Assembly: GCA_964479625.1 (NCBI GenBank)
Contig: CAYZMS010000006.1
Coordinates: 1 to 64,000, forward strand
Length of the DNA stretch: 64,000 nt
DNA from: CAYZMS01 sp964479625
GTDB lineage: Bacteria; Bacteroidota; Bacteroidia; Chitinophagales; Saprospiraceae
Reading direction: 5' to 3'
Shown: positions 55,534 through 64,000 of the stretch, piece by piece
How positions within the stretch are numbered: the stretch's first letter is position 1
Layout: each line of letters starts with the position of its first letter
Program-made: the position numbers and the translations under genes
The notes under the pieces: model-generated
What the model was told of the DNA's origin: nothing
Databases searched by the model: none
The model's input: only the letters and a program-made list of their open reading frames with translations

Positions 55534-57095
55534 CTAATATATGGAATCAGGATGGAGCGCGGTAATTTTCAGCATTTTGCATGCATCATATCCGTGCAGG
55601 ACCTCGCAGTCGTACCTCTCCAGTATCGCTTCTTCGTGCTTGGGGTCACACACCAAAACGATTGCTCCTGCTTCAAATACATTAGTTTTCGCACTTCCTG
55701 AAAGGTCAAAATCGTGATACCTGTTGTAATAAGCAGTGTAGAAAGCTGCCTGGGGACTTGTCCTGGAAGCGCAAACCCAATAAGCCTTGGGACTCCCGAG
55801 CCGGTGTACCCGATTCATGATGTAGGCATATTTTTCGGGGTAGGTATCAAAATATACCGATCGATAGGTTTGCAATAGGTTAAAGTAAGGCCAGGCAAAG
55901 ATCAACACCAAAAATAAAAGGAACAGCCCTTTTCTCCAGTTCGGTCTTTTCAAACGCAGTTTCGAAAGAGTGGCAATTCGCTCCCAAATTAACCACAGGC
56001 CGGCACAGGACAAAAGGGCAAGAGGTGGGTAAAGACCACTATCGTACCAGGGCAATTTGGTTTTCGAAAAGGAGATTAACAATAAAAAGAAAAGACTACA
56101 CCAAAAACTCAGTTGTAAAAGCCTTTGCATTGCTTCGGGTACGCCCTTTCGAAAAGCAGCAAAAACCCCCAGTGGAAGCAGGAATACCCAGGGTTGGAAG
56201 GCATCATCCCAAAGTCGAAAAAGGTAAAAATGAAAGGGTTGGGCCTACCCATCCACCGCATGGCTAAACCGGCCGAACCCTCTCCGGGCATCCAACTCCC
56301 GAAAGCCCGGCATTTGGGCCTTCATATAAAAGAAATAGCCCACAATGATCATTAAATAAGCTATAATGGCTATCCAGACCTGAGGGTTTCGCAAAAGTTT
56401 TCTCCATTGTTTCTGCAGGAGGGCATATGCAAAAAACCGGGAAGGAATAAAAAGCCGGCCAGACTTTTAGTCATAAACCCGGCCAAAAGCATAAACCACA
56501 ACAACAGCAACGCCTGAAAGCCCTGCTTATCCTGCCTGGCAAATAAAAGTCGGTCGAATGCCAGCATTCCCCAAAACAGATAAGCGGCCAGGGCAGCATC
56601 CTGATCGCCCGTCCGGGCTACATGAAAGGTGTTAAAGCCCGGGCTTGTCACCAGGATCAAGGCACTGAAGATCCCCCAACTCCATTGGCCGATCCTTTAA
56701 AAAGACAGCCACCGTAAACTGAAAACCAACCCCATGGCTATTAAAGCAATGGGAAGCCGTAGAGCCAGCGCAGGATTGGCTTCGGCAAGGGCCAACCAAA
56801 AAGGAAGTTGCAGCAATGTAGTAAAAGGCGGCTTCAAATTATCATGCCTCAAGGGGGGATACTCTTTAAAGGTTTCCAGAAGCCGGCCTTCCATAGCTAA
56901 ATGCATGACCCGGATACCAAAAAGTGACTCAACCCAGTTTTTAACCACTGGCTGATCTAACTTGTAGAAAAGAGGGAAACAAGCCAATACTCCAAAAAAA
57001 AGCAGTAGCAGGCGATTATTCATTGGGCTCCACTTGGGCATTCCCGACCAAAATAAAGAATCTCCTTCAACCGGCCGGCACCCCTGCTCCTTCAT
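55534..57095 (-). pseudogene. Broken family-39-type glycosyltransferase
   Basis: A membrane glycosyltransferase of the ArnT/PMT type in three or more pieces. N-terminal LLLLFFGVLACFPLFYKLDQPVVKNWVESLFGIR; middle TSPGFNTFHVARTGDQDAALAAYLFWG (a DxD-like Asp region); C-terminal KLPWYDSGLYPPLALLSCAGL. Lesions seen: a stop at 56697-56699 at a run of five A, a frameshift at a run of six A at 56431-56436, and TAG at 56244-56246. The two shifts are in homopolymers, so sequencing error is possible; the TAG is not. About 520 aa in total if repaired. Confidence 0.75.
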
Positions 57096-57132
57096 TCAGG
57101 CAGTACATGGCCGGACTTCCCTAAAACAACCT

Positions 57133-57318
57133 TTACCGACTCCGCAATAATGAAAAATATCGCAGGCCGAAAAAGAACAAAATCCCCAGAGTCGCCCCGA
57201 GTATAAAGTAAAACACCGGTTGGGAAAGTTCTATCAGTTTCAAAAGAGCAAGCCATATTACAAGCGTACCAACACCAGCAAGGCCGAGCAGTAACCACTC
57301 TAAGGTTCGAATTTTCAT
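57133..57318 (-). CDS. Small membrane protein, 61 aa
   Basis: Two hydrophobic helices (EWLLLGLAGVGTLVIWLALLKLI and FYFILGATLGILFFFGLRYF). ATG 57318 chosen. No family recognised. Confidence 0.5.
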   Translation of the reverse strand: MKIRTLEWLLLGLAGVGTLVIWLALLKLIELSQPVFYFILGATLGILFFFGLRYFSLLRSR

Positions 57319-57380
57319 TGGGAACAGGACTTTTAAGCCAACCTGCGAATATAATACCTTAACAATTAAATGGCAACTCA

Positions 57381-57743
57381 CTACCTGATTGAAGAAGGAA
57401 GGATGGTCAAAAGTCTGTAGCTTTCATCGCTGATAAATTGGTCTACTTCCGGAATAGCATCCAGAATAGCCGACAGCGTTTTTGCTTCTTTAATTTCAAT
57501 AGCAAAGCTGGCCCGTCCCGTTTTTCCGATATGCTTTTCCAGGGTAATGCTCCTCGCGTGGGCATCCAGCCGAATAGCAGACAAATCCTTATAAGAAAGG
57601 ACTTCTGCCTCGGCCATTCCCCCATTTTGGATAGAGCGCTCCATGGCTTCTTTTTCCAAATAGGATCGTTTGGACAGTACAATTACCTCGGAGTTGATTA
57701 AAATAGTTTTCCAAATCCTTCCGGATACCGTAAAAAGCTGCAT
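57381..57743 (-). CDS. Hypothetical cytosolic protein, 120 aa
   Basis: A mixed alpha/beta protein with N-terminal MQLFTVSGRIWKTILINSEV, then ERSIQNGGMAEAEVLSYKDL and SITLEKHIGKTGRASFAIEI. The beta-rich centre could be a PH-like domain, but I do not recognise it. No signal or membrane segment. Confidence 0.6.
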   Translation of the reverse strand: MQLFTVSGRIWKTILINSEVIVLSKRSYLEKEAMERSIQNGGMAEAEVLSYKDLSAIRLDAHARSITLEKHIGKTGRASFAIEIKEAKTLSAILDAIPEVDQFISDESYRLLTILPSSIR

Positions 57744-58215
57744 AGCTGCTGTGGTTTAGTATGGGGTAGCCTCCATAAACGCTCCCATCTCAAATAGATC
57801 GAAATGAGAAAATGGCATGGAAACGACCTCCTTTCCCAGGCTGGTTATTAGCCTATTGGGATGGTGAAACAATAAAAACCTGGGTTCGGGATCCTTTGAA
57901 AAACTGGGAACCGCTCCCGGAACGAGAGCGTGGGTGAACGTTTTTGATGCAGAAAGGCAAATTAAAAAACAAAGGCCTGAAGCAAACCTATGTTGCAGTA
58001 ATTCATCTTCCAAAAAGAAAATAGGGGAATTTAGGTGGATTTTTGCGCAAAATAAGTCAGGGGATGAAAAACCCCAAATTAATTACCCATTTTTTATTTT
58101 TTTTTAAATACACCCTGTTAATAGCTCAGCCATCCTGGCTAATTATCCCATTATCCGGTTTTTAGGCTTTAAAGAAAAATTAATTATATAATTCCCCAGC
58201 AAATCCAAGCATTAC
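57744..58215. other. About 470 bp without a gene, ahead of the fadB-like promoter
   Basis: Only an AT-rich stretch and a doubtful 85-aa minus-strand reading frame (57756-58013) with no motif. I find no RNA gene. Confidence 0.4.
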
Positions 58216-58245
58216 TTGGTTTTACATTCGAAAATTGTATTTTTG
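58216..58245 (+). promoter_or_regulatory. Bacteroidota-type promoter upstream of the fadB-like gene
   Basis: TTG at 58216-58218, 19 nt, then TATTTTTG at 58238-58245: a full TTG-N19-TAnnTTTG match. The gene begins at 58310, giving a leader of about 58 nt. Confidence 0.7.
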
Positions 58246-58309
58246 TCCTGATTAGCGAATTTTCGCTAGCAATCTTTTAAACACCCTTTTCATAAAACCG
58301 AAATCATAT

Positions 58310-60697
58310 ATGAGCAGAAGAATTAAAAAAGCGGCGGTACTGGGGTCCGGGGTTATGGGATCTGGTATAGCCTGCCATTTTGCCAACATAGGTCTCGAAG
58401 TACTAATGTTGGATATTGTTCCCTTCGACCTGAAAGAAGAAGAAAAACCTAATCCTGCAGCCCGAAACCGGATCGTTAACGAAGCCTTGAAGGCGGCCTT
58501 AAAGTCAAAACCTGCAGCCCTGTACGACAAGGATTTTGCCAGTCGGATCACAACGGGGAATTTTGAAGACGATTTCGAAAAGATCAAAGAATGCGATTGG
58601 GTGATCGAGGTTGTAGTTGAGCGCCTGGATATCAAAAAGCAGATCTTCGAGAAGGTCGATCAATACCGGCGCCCGGGCACCCTAGTCACTTCCAATACTT
58701 CCGGGATTCCCATTCACCTGATGACAGCTGGCCGCAGTGAGGATTTCCGAAAGCATTTTTGTGGCACCCACTTTTTTAACCCACCCCGCTACTTACAATT
58801 ATTTGAAGTCATCCCAACGCCGGATACCGACCCGGAGGTAGTTGATTTTTTCATGCACTATGGTGATATTTACCTGGGGAAACAAACGGTACTTTGTAAA
58901 GATACGCCCGGCTTTATCGGGAACCGCGTCGGGATCTATGCCATGGCCAAGGTCTTTCAACTGACCACGGATATGGGTCTTAAGATCGAAGAGGTAGACG
59001 CCCTAACCGGTCCGGTTATCGGGCGCCCGAAAACGGGATCCTTCCGACTGGGAGACCTGGTTGGTCTGGATACCGCCACCAAAGTGATCACCGGCCTGAA
59101 AGAAAATTGCCCTGACGATGAACAGGCTGCCACCTTTCACATTCCAAAATACCTTCAATTTCTCCTGGACAACAACTTCCTGGGTAATAAGACGGGGCAG
59201 GGCTTTTACAAAAAGTCTAAGGATGAAAATAGCAAAAAACAGATACTGGCCCTCAACCTGGAAACATTAGAATATGCCCCTTCCGAAAAGGCGGATATCG
59301 GAAGCCTGAAAACAGCCAAACAGATCGATGCCCTGGACAAAAAGATACAACACCTGTTCGATGCAGAAGATAAAGGCGGTACTTTCACCCGCAAAGCACT
59401 GGCCGGTTTGTTCGCTTATGTTTCCAACCGCATACCTGAAATCACCGATTCGCTTTACAGCATCGATGATGCGATGAAAGCCGGTTACGCCTGGGAATTG
59501 GGCCCTTTCGAATACTGGGAAACCATTGGTATCGAAAAGGGAATTGCCGCGGCTGAAGCCGAGGGGCAAACCGTAGCCCAATGGGTAAAAGATATGCTTG
59601 CTGACGGAAAGGATAGGTTTTACCTCCGCGAAGAAGGCCTTCGAAAATACTACGACCTGGAAAGCAAGAGCTATAAAACTATCCCTGGTTCGGAGGAGCT
59701 TGTCGTACTGGACAACTATCGCGACCAGAAAGCTGTTTTTGAAAACAGCGAGGTGTTGCTGCACGATATTGGCGACCAGGTGCTATGCCTTGAATTTACC
59801 AGTCCGTACAACAGCATAGGGGAAGGTGTTTTGCGAGGCATCAATGAAGCGATCCAAATTGCAGAAGAAGGCGACTGGCGCGGCCTGGTCATTGGGAACA
59901 ATGCTACCAACTTTTCCGTTGGCGCCAATTTAATGATGATCGCCATGCTTGCTTATCAGCAGGAATTTGAAGAGCTGAATATGGCCGTCAATCTATTTCA
60001 GCAAACCACTATGCGCTGCCGCTACTCCGCTATTCCCGTTGTAGCTGCTACCCAGGGTTACGTTTTCGGTGGAGGCTGTGAAACCATCATGCACTGTGAC
60101 GCGGCCATGGCTTCGGCCGAATCCTATATCGGCTTAGTGGAAGTAGGGATCGGAGTGATACCCGGTGGAGGCGGCACGAAGGAGTTTGCGGTACGCGCTT
60201 CAGACAGTTTTAAGGAGGGTGAGGTAATGATCCCCACCCTGATCGAACGGTTCAAAACGATAGCCCTTGCCTCGGTAGCTACTTCGGCACACGAAGCCTT
60301 TAAACACGCTTACCTTCTTCCCGGGCGAGACCAGGTTATCGTCAATACTCAGCGAGCTATCGCAGAAGCAAAGGACAAGGTCATTGAACTTTCTGAAAAC
60401 TACACCCAGCCTTTACACCGGGAGGATGTATACGTTTTGGGGCGTACGGGCTTGGCCGCCTTGTACACAGCAGCAAACGAACTGCAACTGGGTAACTACG
60501 CCTCTGAACACGACATTAAAATAGCGCACAAGGTCGCTCAGGTGCTTTGCGGTGGAGACCTTACCGGCCCGCAACAGGTTTCCGAGCAGTACTTACTGGA
60601 TCTAGAACGGGAGAATTTCCTCAGCCTTTGTGGAGAGAAGAAGACCCTCGAGCGTATCCAGCATATGCTGCAAACGAATAAGCCGCTTAGGAATTAA
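58310..60697 (+). CDS. 3-hydroxyacyl-CoA dehydrogenase/enoyl-CoA hydratase, FadN-like, 795 aa
   Basis: Two enzymes of beta-oxidation in one chain. Dehydrogenase: AAVLGSGVMGSGIACHFANIG near 10 (NAD), SNTSGIPIHLM, HFFNPPRYLQL near 152, GNRVG. C-terminal crotonase domain: GGGCETIMHCDAAMASAESYIGLVEVGIGVIPGGGG from about 587 (oxyanion hole GGG and Glu). The order dehydrogenase first, hydratase last, is that of the FadN/FadE-type proteins rather than E. coli FadB. It is followed 272 bp on by a thiolase. Confidence 0.93.
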   Translation: MSRRIKKAAVLGSGVMGSGIACHFANIGLEVLMLDIVPFDLKEEEKPNPAARNRIVNEALKAALKSKPAALYDKDFASRITTGNFEDDFEKIKECDWVIEVVVERLDIKKQIFEKVDQYRRPGTLVTSNTSGIPIHLMTAGRSEDFRKHFCGTHFFNPPRYLQLFEVIPTPDTDPEVVDFFMHYGDIYLGKQTVLCKDTPGFIGNRVGIYAMAKVFQLTTDMGLKIEEVDALTGPVIGRPKTGSFRLGDLVGLDTATKVITGLKENCPDDEQAATFHIPKYLQFLLDNNFLGNKTGQGFYKKSKDENSKKQILALNLETLEYAPSEKADIGSLKTAKQIDALDKKIQHLFDAEDKGGTFTRKALAGLFAYVSNRIPEITDSLYSIDDAMKAGYAWELGPFEYWETIGIEKGIAAAEAEGQTVAQWVKDMLADGKDRFYLREEGLRKYYDLESKSYKTIPGSEELVVLDNYRDQKAVFENSEVLLHDIGDQVLCLEFTSPYNSIGEGVLRGINEAIQIAEEGDWRGLVIGNNATNFSVGANLMMIAMLAYQQEFEELNMAVNLFQQTTMRCRYSAIPVVAATQGYVFGGGCETIMHCDAAMASAESYIGLVEVGIGVIPGGGGTKEFAVRASDSFKEGEVMIPTLIERFKTIALASVATSAHEAFKHAYLLPGRDQVIVNTQRAIAEAKDKVIELSENYTQPLHREDVYVLGRTGLAALYTAANELQLGNYASEHDIKIAHKVAQVLCGGDLTGPQQVSEQYLLDLERENFLSLCGEKKTLERIQHMLQTNKPLRN

Positions 60698-60969
60698 ACC
60701 TGGAAGTAACTGGTACTAGACGAGTTGAATGCCAACTTTTACTTCCTTATCGCTAAGGTTATAACTCCCAGGCCTCATTCGATGAACCCTTGAAAAAATT
60801 TGGAGACTTGAATCGAATGACTAAAGGTTTGAAACCAATACTATTTGAGTAAGCCTGGCATTAAACATGGTTTATCTACCAAGAATTTGATGACAAGTAT
60901 TTTTTGCTAAGTACTGAATACACTTCAGGAATAAATAATAGGTACATCAAACGAAAAAATTAAAATAAA

Positions 60970-62142
60970 ATGGATGCATACATAGTAAAAGCCTACCGCT
61001 CTGCTGTTGGGAAAGCCAATAAGGGGGGATTCCGCAATTACCGCTCGGATGATCTGGCCGTTGATATTGTCAAATATTTAATGGCGCAGGTTCCGGAAGT
61101 AGATCCTCAACTAGTGGATGACGTCATCGTGGGTTGTGCTAACCCGGAAGGAGAACAGGGCTTCCAGATCGGAAGACAGATCTCACTCCGGGCGCTGGGT
61201 AAAGAAGTGCCGGGGGTAACAGTGAACCGCTATTGTGCTTCGGGCCTGGAAACCATTTCCATTGCTACAGCAAAGATCAAAGCGGGCATGGGACATATCT
61301 ACCTTGCAGGAGGAACGGAAAATATGAGCATGATCCCAATGACCGGATACAAACTAGCTCCAAGTTACAAGGTCGCCAGTGAAACGCCGGATTACCTGGT
61401 GAGCATGGGTATTACCGCTGAAGCTGTCGCCAAGAAGTATAACATCAGCCGGGAAGCGGCTGATGAGTTCGCTTTCCATAGCCATAGAAAGGCAGCGGCC
61501 GCCATTGACGGGGGTAAGTTCAAAGAGGAGATCGTCCCGGTAAGTGTAAAGGAGGTATTCGTAAAAAACAATAAACGCCAGGAAGCTGAACATATCGTGG
61601 ATACGGATGAGGGCGTACGCCGTGATACAAAAATGGAAGTCCTGGCGAAATTACGCCCTGTTTTCGCTCAAGGAGGTGTGGTAACCGCCGGTAACTCTTC
61701 CCAGACCTCTGACGGAGCAGCTTTTGTGCTGGTAGTAAGTGAAAAAATGGTAAAACAACTTAACCTCCAACCCATTGCCCGCCTTGCAGCCTGCGCTGTA
61801 GCAGGTGTTGATCCCCTTCACATGGGCATCGGCCCCGTTGCAGCCATCCCTAAAGCGCTGAAACAAGCCGGTATGAGCCTGGATCAGATCGAGCAGATCG
61901 AACTCAACGAGGCTTTTGCCACACAATCCTTGGCAGTCATACAGGAAGCAGGGCTAAACCCGGAAATAGTCAATGTGAACGGAGGTGCTATCGCCCTGGG
62001 CCACCCCCTGGGATGCACCGGTGCCAAATTGTCCACGCAATTGTTCAATGAAATGCGTCGGCGGGATCAAAAATATGGAATGGTAACTGCCTGCGTTGGC
62101 GGCGGCCAGGGAATTGCCGGTATTTACGAGCGCTTGAATTAA
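60970..62142 (+). CDS. Acetyl-CoA acyltransferase (thiolase)
   Basis: Catalyses the last step of beta-oxidation. Nucleophile Cys in NRYCASGLETIS near 88, NEAFATQSL near 315, GGAIALGHPLGCTGAK near 340 (His), and CVGGGQGIAGIYE near 375 (second Cys). 390 aa is normal. Start MDAYIVKAYRSAVGK. With the upstream dehydrogenase/hydratase it makes a two-gene fatty-acid catabolic unit. Confidence 0.95.
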   Translation: MDAYIVKAYRSAVGKANKGGFRNYRSDDLAVDIVKYLMAQVPEVDPQLVDDVIVGCANPEGEQGFQIGRQISLRALGKEVPGVTVNRYCASGLETISIATAKIKAGMGHIYLAGGTENMSMIPMTGYKLAPSYKVASETPDYLVSMGITAEAVAKKYNISREAADEFAFHSHRKAAAAIDGGKFKEEIVPVSVKEVFVKNNKRQEAEHIVDTDEGVRRDTKMEVLAKLRPVFAQGGVVTAGNSSQTSDGAAFVLVVSEKMVKQLNLQPIARLAACAVAGVDPLHMGIGPVAAIPKALKQAGMSLDQIEQIELNEAFATQSLAVIQEAGLNPEIVNVNGGAIALGHPLGCTGAKLSTQLFNEMRRRDQKYGMVTACVGGGQGIAGIYERLN

Positions 62143-62148
62143 ACTGGA

Positions 62149-62170
62149 AAGGCTTCCTTTTGGAAGCCTT
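62149..62170 (+). terminator. Terminator after the thiolase gene
   Basis: Perfect 9-bp stem (62149-62157 with 62162-62170) with a TTTT loop, 7 bp after the stop, then CAATTT. Ends the beta-oxidation unit. Confidence 0.75.
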
Positions 62171-62347
62171 CAATTTACCTCAAAGAAAAATTTTGAGGAC
62201 CTTAAATTAATTAGGTTGGTTGTTCTGATACAATTTCCTGAAGAACAAAGCTTCCCGGAAAATTATATTAGAACAACTTTTTTTATTTCCTGTCAAGAAG
62301 GGGAAGAGGTTTGGGATATCCTCACAAGCCCCCTCTCCTTTTATCAC

Positions 62348-64000
62348 CTACCTCAGAATAGTAATATTCCCGCGTTCGATCTTACCATTGGGAATATCTA
62401 ATCGAAGTACGTAATAATAAGTTCCTTCAGGTAGCATCTGCCCACCATCGGTAGTACCTTCCCAGGTACCATTCTGATAAGGAGCGGCTTCGAAGACAAT
62501 ATCTCCCCAGCGGTTAAAAATGATCAGTTCATTTCCTTCCTGGAAACTGGGAAAATCCTCTAACACATTAAAGGTAAGGCGGTCGTTCACTCCGTCTCCG
62601 TTTGGCGTGATCGCATTGACCTCCGGATCCGGTTCAAAATCGGGATCCACTGGGATAGCGATATTGACAAGGGCGGTATCACAAAGGGTTGGACAATTAT
62701 TATTACAGATCTGGTAGGTGAAATTATCTTCTCCAAAAAGCCCATCAGCAATGCGGTAGGAAACCGTGCCGTTCAGGACAGTATCAATGGTTCCCAATCC
62801 GGGTTGACGGGTGATCGTCAAATTGAAACCTCCATTCGTGTTTAACTGGTCATTCGCGATAACATTAATCTGAATGCTGTTCTGACCGGTAGATACAGTA
62901 GTATTATCGTTATTCGCAATAGGCGCTGTTTCCCGGGTAACCGCCACCGTATCTGCACTGAAGTTAGCACAGGTAGAACTGGACAGCGTCCATACGAAAC
63001 GGTTTGCCCCGCTTATCAAACCAGTGACCTGGGTAATACTAAAGTCCGGCGTTTCAACGATAGCGCCACTCAGAGATGTCCATAAGCCCGTAAATCCATC
63101 CGCAGGAGCAACAGCTTCCAACTGAGCACTGGATTCGCAAGTAAATTGGTCGCTTCCGGCCGATGCGATGGGCAAGGTGGGATCTAAAACAACCTCTACC
63201 GCAGCCACGCTTGAGCAACCGTTCGTGGCATTCGTAACTTCCAGTTGGTAAACGCCTACCTGATCTACCTGTGGGTTAAGGCTTGTAGGGTTTTGAATTA
63301 AACCACTACCGCTAAGCACGGTCCAGTTGTATGAAATATCCGCCCCCACAGAGGAACCACTGCCATCAAGAGTGGTAGTGGTACCGGGGCAGGATAAAAT
63401 AGCAGGCGTTGCTGCAATCGCAGTGGGTACGGAATCATCTGTCAATACTTCCACTACAGCTGCATTTTCACAACCCGTACCTAGGTCGCGAATCCGCAAT
63501 TCATAAGGTCCCGGAGCAGAGACCTCCACAATGAACCGGTCTCCGGTAGGTACAACCTGTTGGCCTTGTAGCCCTGTCCAGGTAACAGACACCTCAGCTC
63601 CCGTATTCGAAGCACTTCCGTCCAGGGTGACCAAACTGGAAGTACAGGTCAACAGGTCCGGCTCTGCAATAAATACACTTGGCGGTATGGTATCGATCAA
63701 TACACTCACCGTATCCCCGGCTGTACATCCATTAATGGTATCCGTTACCAATAAGAAGTAATTCCCCGGCTGCTCTACCTGAGCCTGGGGGGCATCCACC
63801 GGGAAAGGAGTAGAACCTCCTCCTACAGCAGACCACTGATAGATGAAATTTTGCCCGCTGGAGGACCCTCTTCCGTCAAGGGTCACCGTATCCACCAGGC
63901 AACTTAGCAACTGATCAGGACCGGCATCCGCAGTGGGTGCCAAAGTATCGGCCTGGACAGTTACCTGGGCAGTATTCAGGCAGTTAGTAGCCGTATTGGT
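62348..64000 (-). CDS. Gliding-type C-terminal surface protein with PKD-like repeats, 5' end off window
   Basis: The open frame continues to base 64000 without a start, so the N-terminus lies outside. Visible repeats of about 85 residues of the PKD/Ig type (APTADAGPDQLLSC, LDGRGSSSGQNFIYQW, TIPPSVFIAEPDLLTCT), then a cadherin-like NDNTTVSTGQNSIQINVIAND block, and a C-terminal domain with VNAITPNGDGVNDRLTF, NELIIFNRWGDIVFEA and GTYYYVLRLDIPNG: the type B (gliding-motility/SprB-like) T9SS sorting domain. Large secreted adhesin, 551 codons shown. Confidence 0.92.
   Translation of the reverse strand, partial: TNTATNCLNTAQVTVQADTLAPTADAGPDQLLSCLVDTVTLDGRGSSSGQNFIYQWSAVGGGSTPFPVDAPQAQVEQPGNYFLLVTDTINGCTAGDTVSVLIDTIPPSVFIAEPDLLTCTSSLVTLDGSASNTGAEVSVTWTGLQGQQVVPTGDRFIVEVSAPGPYELRIRDLGTGCENAAVVEVLTDDSVPTAIAATPAILSCPGTTTTLDGSGSSVGADISYNWTVLSGSGLIQNPTSLNPQVDQVGVYQLEVTNATNGCSSVAAVEVVLDPTLPIASAGSDQFTCESSAQLEAVAPADGFTGLWTSLSGAIVETPDFSITQVTGLISGANRFVWTLSSSTCANFSADTVAVTRETAPIANNDNTTVSTGQNSIQINVIANDQLNTNGGFNLTITRQPGLGTIDTVLNGTVSYRIADGLFGEDNFTYQICNNNCPTLCDTALVNIAIPVDPDFEPDPEVNAITPNGDGVNDRLTFNVLEDFPSFQEGNELIIFNRWGDIVFEAAPYQNGTWEGTTDGGQMLPEGTYYYVLRLDIPNGKIERGNITILR

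Noticed and set aside
57756..58013. 85-aa minus-strand frame
   Set aside because: No motif, no start support; intergenic composition.

Overview
The window looks like a chromosomal segment of a marine-type Bacteroidota, most likely Saprospiria/Lewinella-like. The evidence is three surface proteins with Bacteroidota sorting domains (a type IX secretion C-terminus at 14.7 kb, another at 34.6 kb, and a gliding-motility-type C-terminus at 62.3 kb), promoter elements of the TAnnTTTG type with an upstream TTG (58.2 kb, 26.7 kb, 18.6 kb, 11.5 kb), an ExbB-ExbD-ExbD-TonB block, and bacillithiol-related genes. It is ordinary dense chromosome, with a 100-N scaffold gap at 16535-16634, two decayed genes, and a few unexplained small elements. 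Genus is inference.

Layout. 0.1-3 kb: a minus-strand group with a TPR-like 511-aa protein, two paralogous 23-25 codon micro-ORFs sharing the C-terminal core IEIDT(I/T)GPA, one of them followed by a strong terminator, and a 149-aa unknown protein. This is the most interesting part of the window. 3.3-12.7 kb: SNF2 helicase, SerA-like dehydrogenase, metX, an OsmC protein, metZ, a GT4 glycosyltransferase and a PLP decarboxylase. 12.7-22.8 kb: a small lipoprotein, a DUF2911 protein, methylglyoxal synthase, a large tandem-repeat T9SS protein interrupted by the N gap, phenylalanine hydroxylase, S-adenosylhomocysteinase, a HupE-like membrane protein, a metallo-beta-lactamase-fold hydrolase and a TetR regulator divergent from a membrane/DJ-1 fusion. 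24.2-26.2 kb: a nitronate monooxygenase gene cut after about 73 codons and joined to a dead type I restriction methylase (hsdM) remnant. 26.6-44 kb: tRNA-Ala(GGC), murQ, a YpdA-type reductase, a prenyl synthase, tag, GNAT, a methyltransferase, an amidohydrolase, bshB1, a CxxCH surface protein, obgE, a histone-deacetylase-like hydrolase, a glutamate-cysteine-ligase/CBS fusion, a double Usp, membrane proteins, dgkA and a DSD1/threonine-aldolase-like enzyme. 44-55 kb: unknown secreted proteins, an RlmL-like methyltransferase, an acyl-CoA carboxylase beta subunit, HtrA, dapF, folC and the TonB energising block. 55-64 kb: a broken family-39 glycosyltransferase, two small proteins, the fadB-like and thiolase beta-oxidation pair, and the 3' part of a PKD-type adhesin running off the right edge.

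Themes: methionine and SAM-cycle metabolism (metX, metZ, ahcY) and low-molecular-weight thiol metabolism (bshB1, ypdA, GCS2-CBS, OsmC) recur but are not in single operons; fatty-acid/branched-chain catabolism is represented by the 58-62 kb pair and the carboxylase. No CRISPR array, prophage, rRNA or intact insertion sequence was seen.
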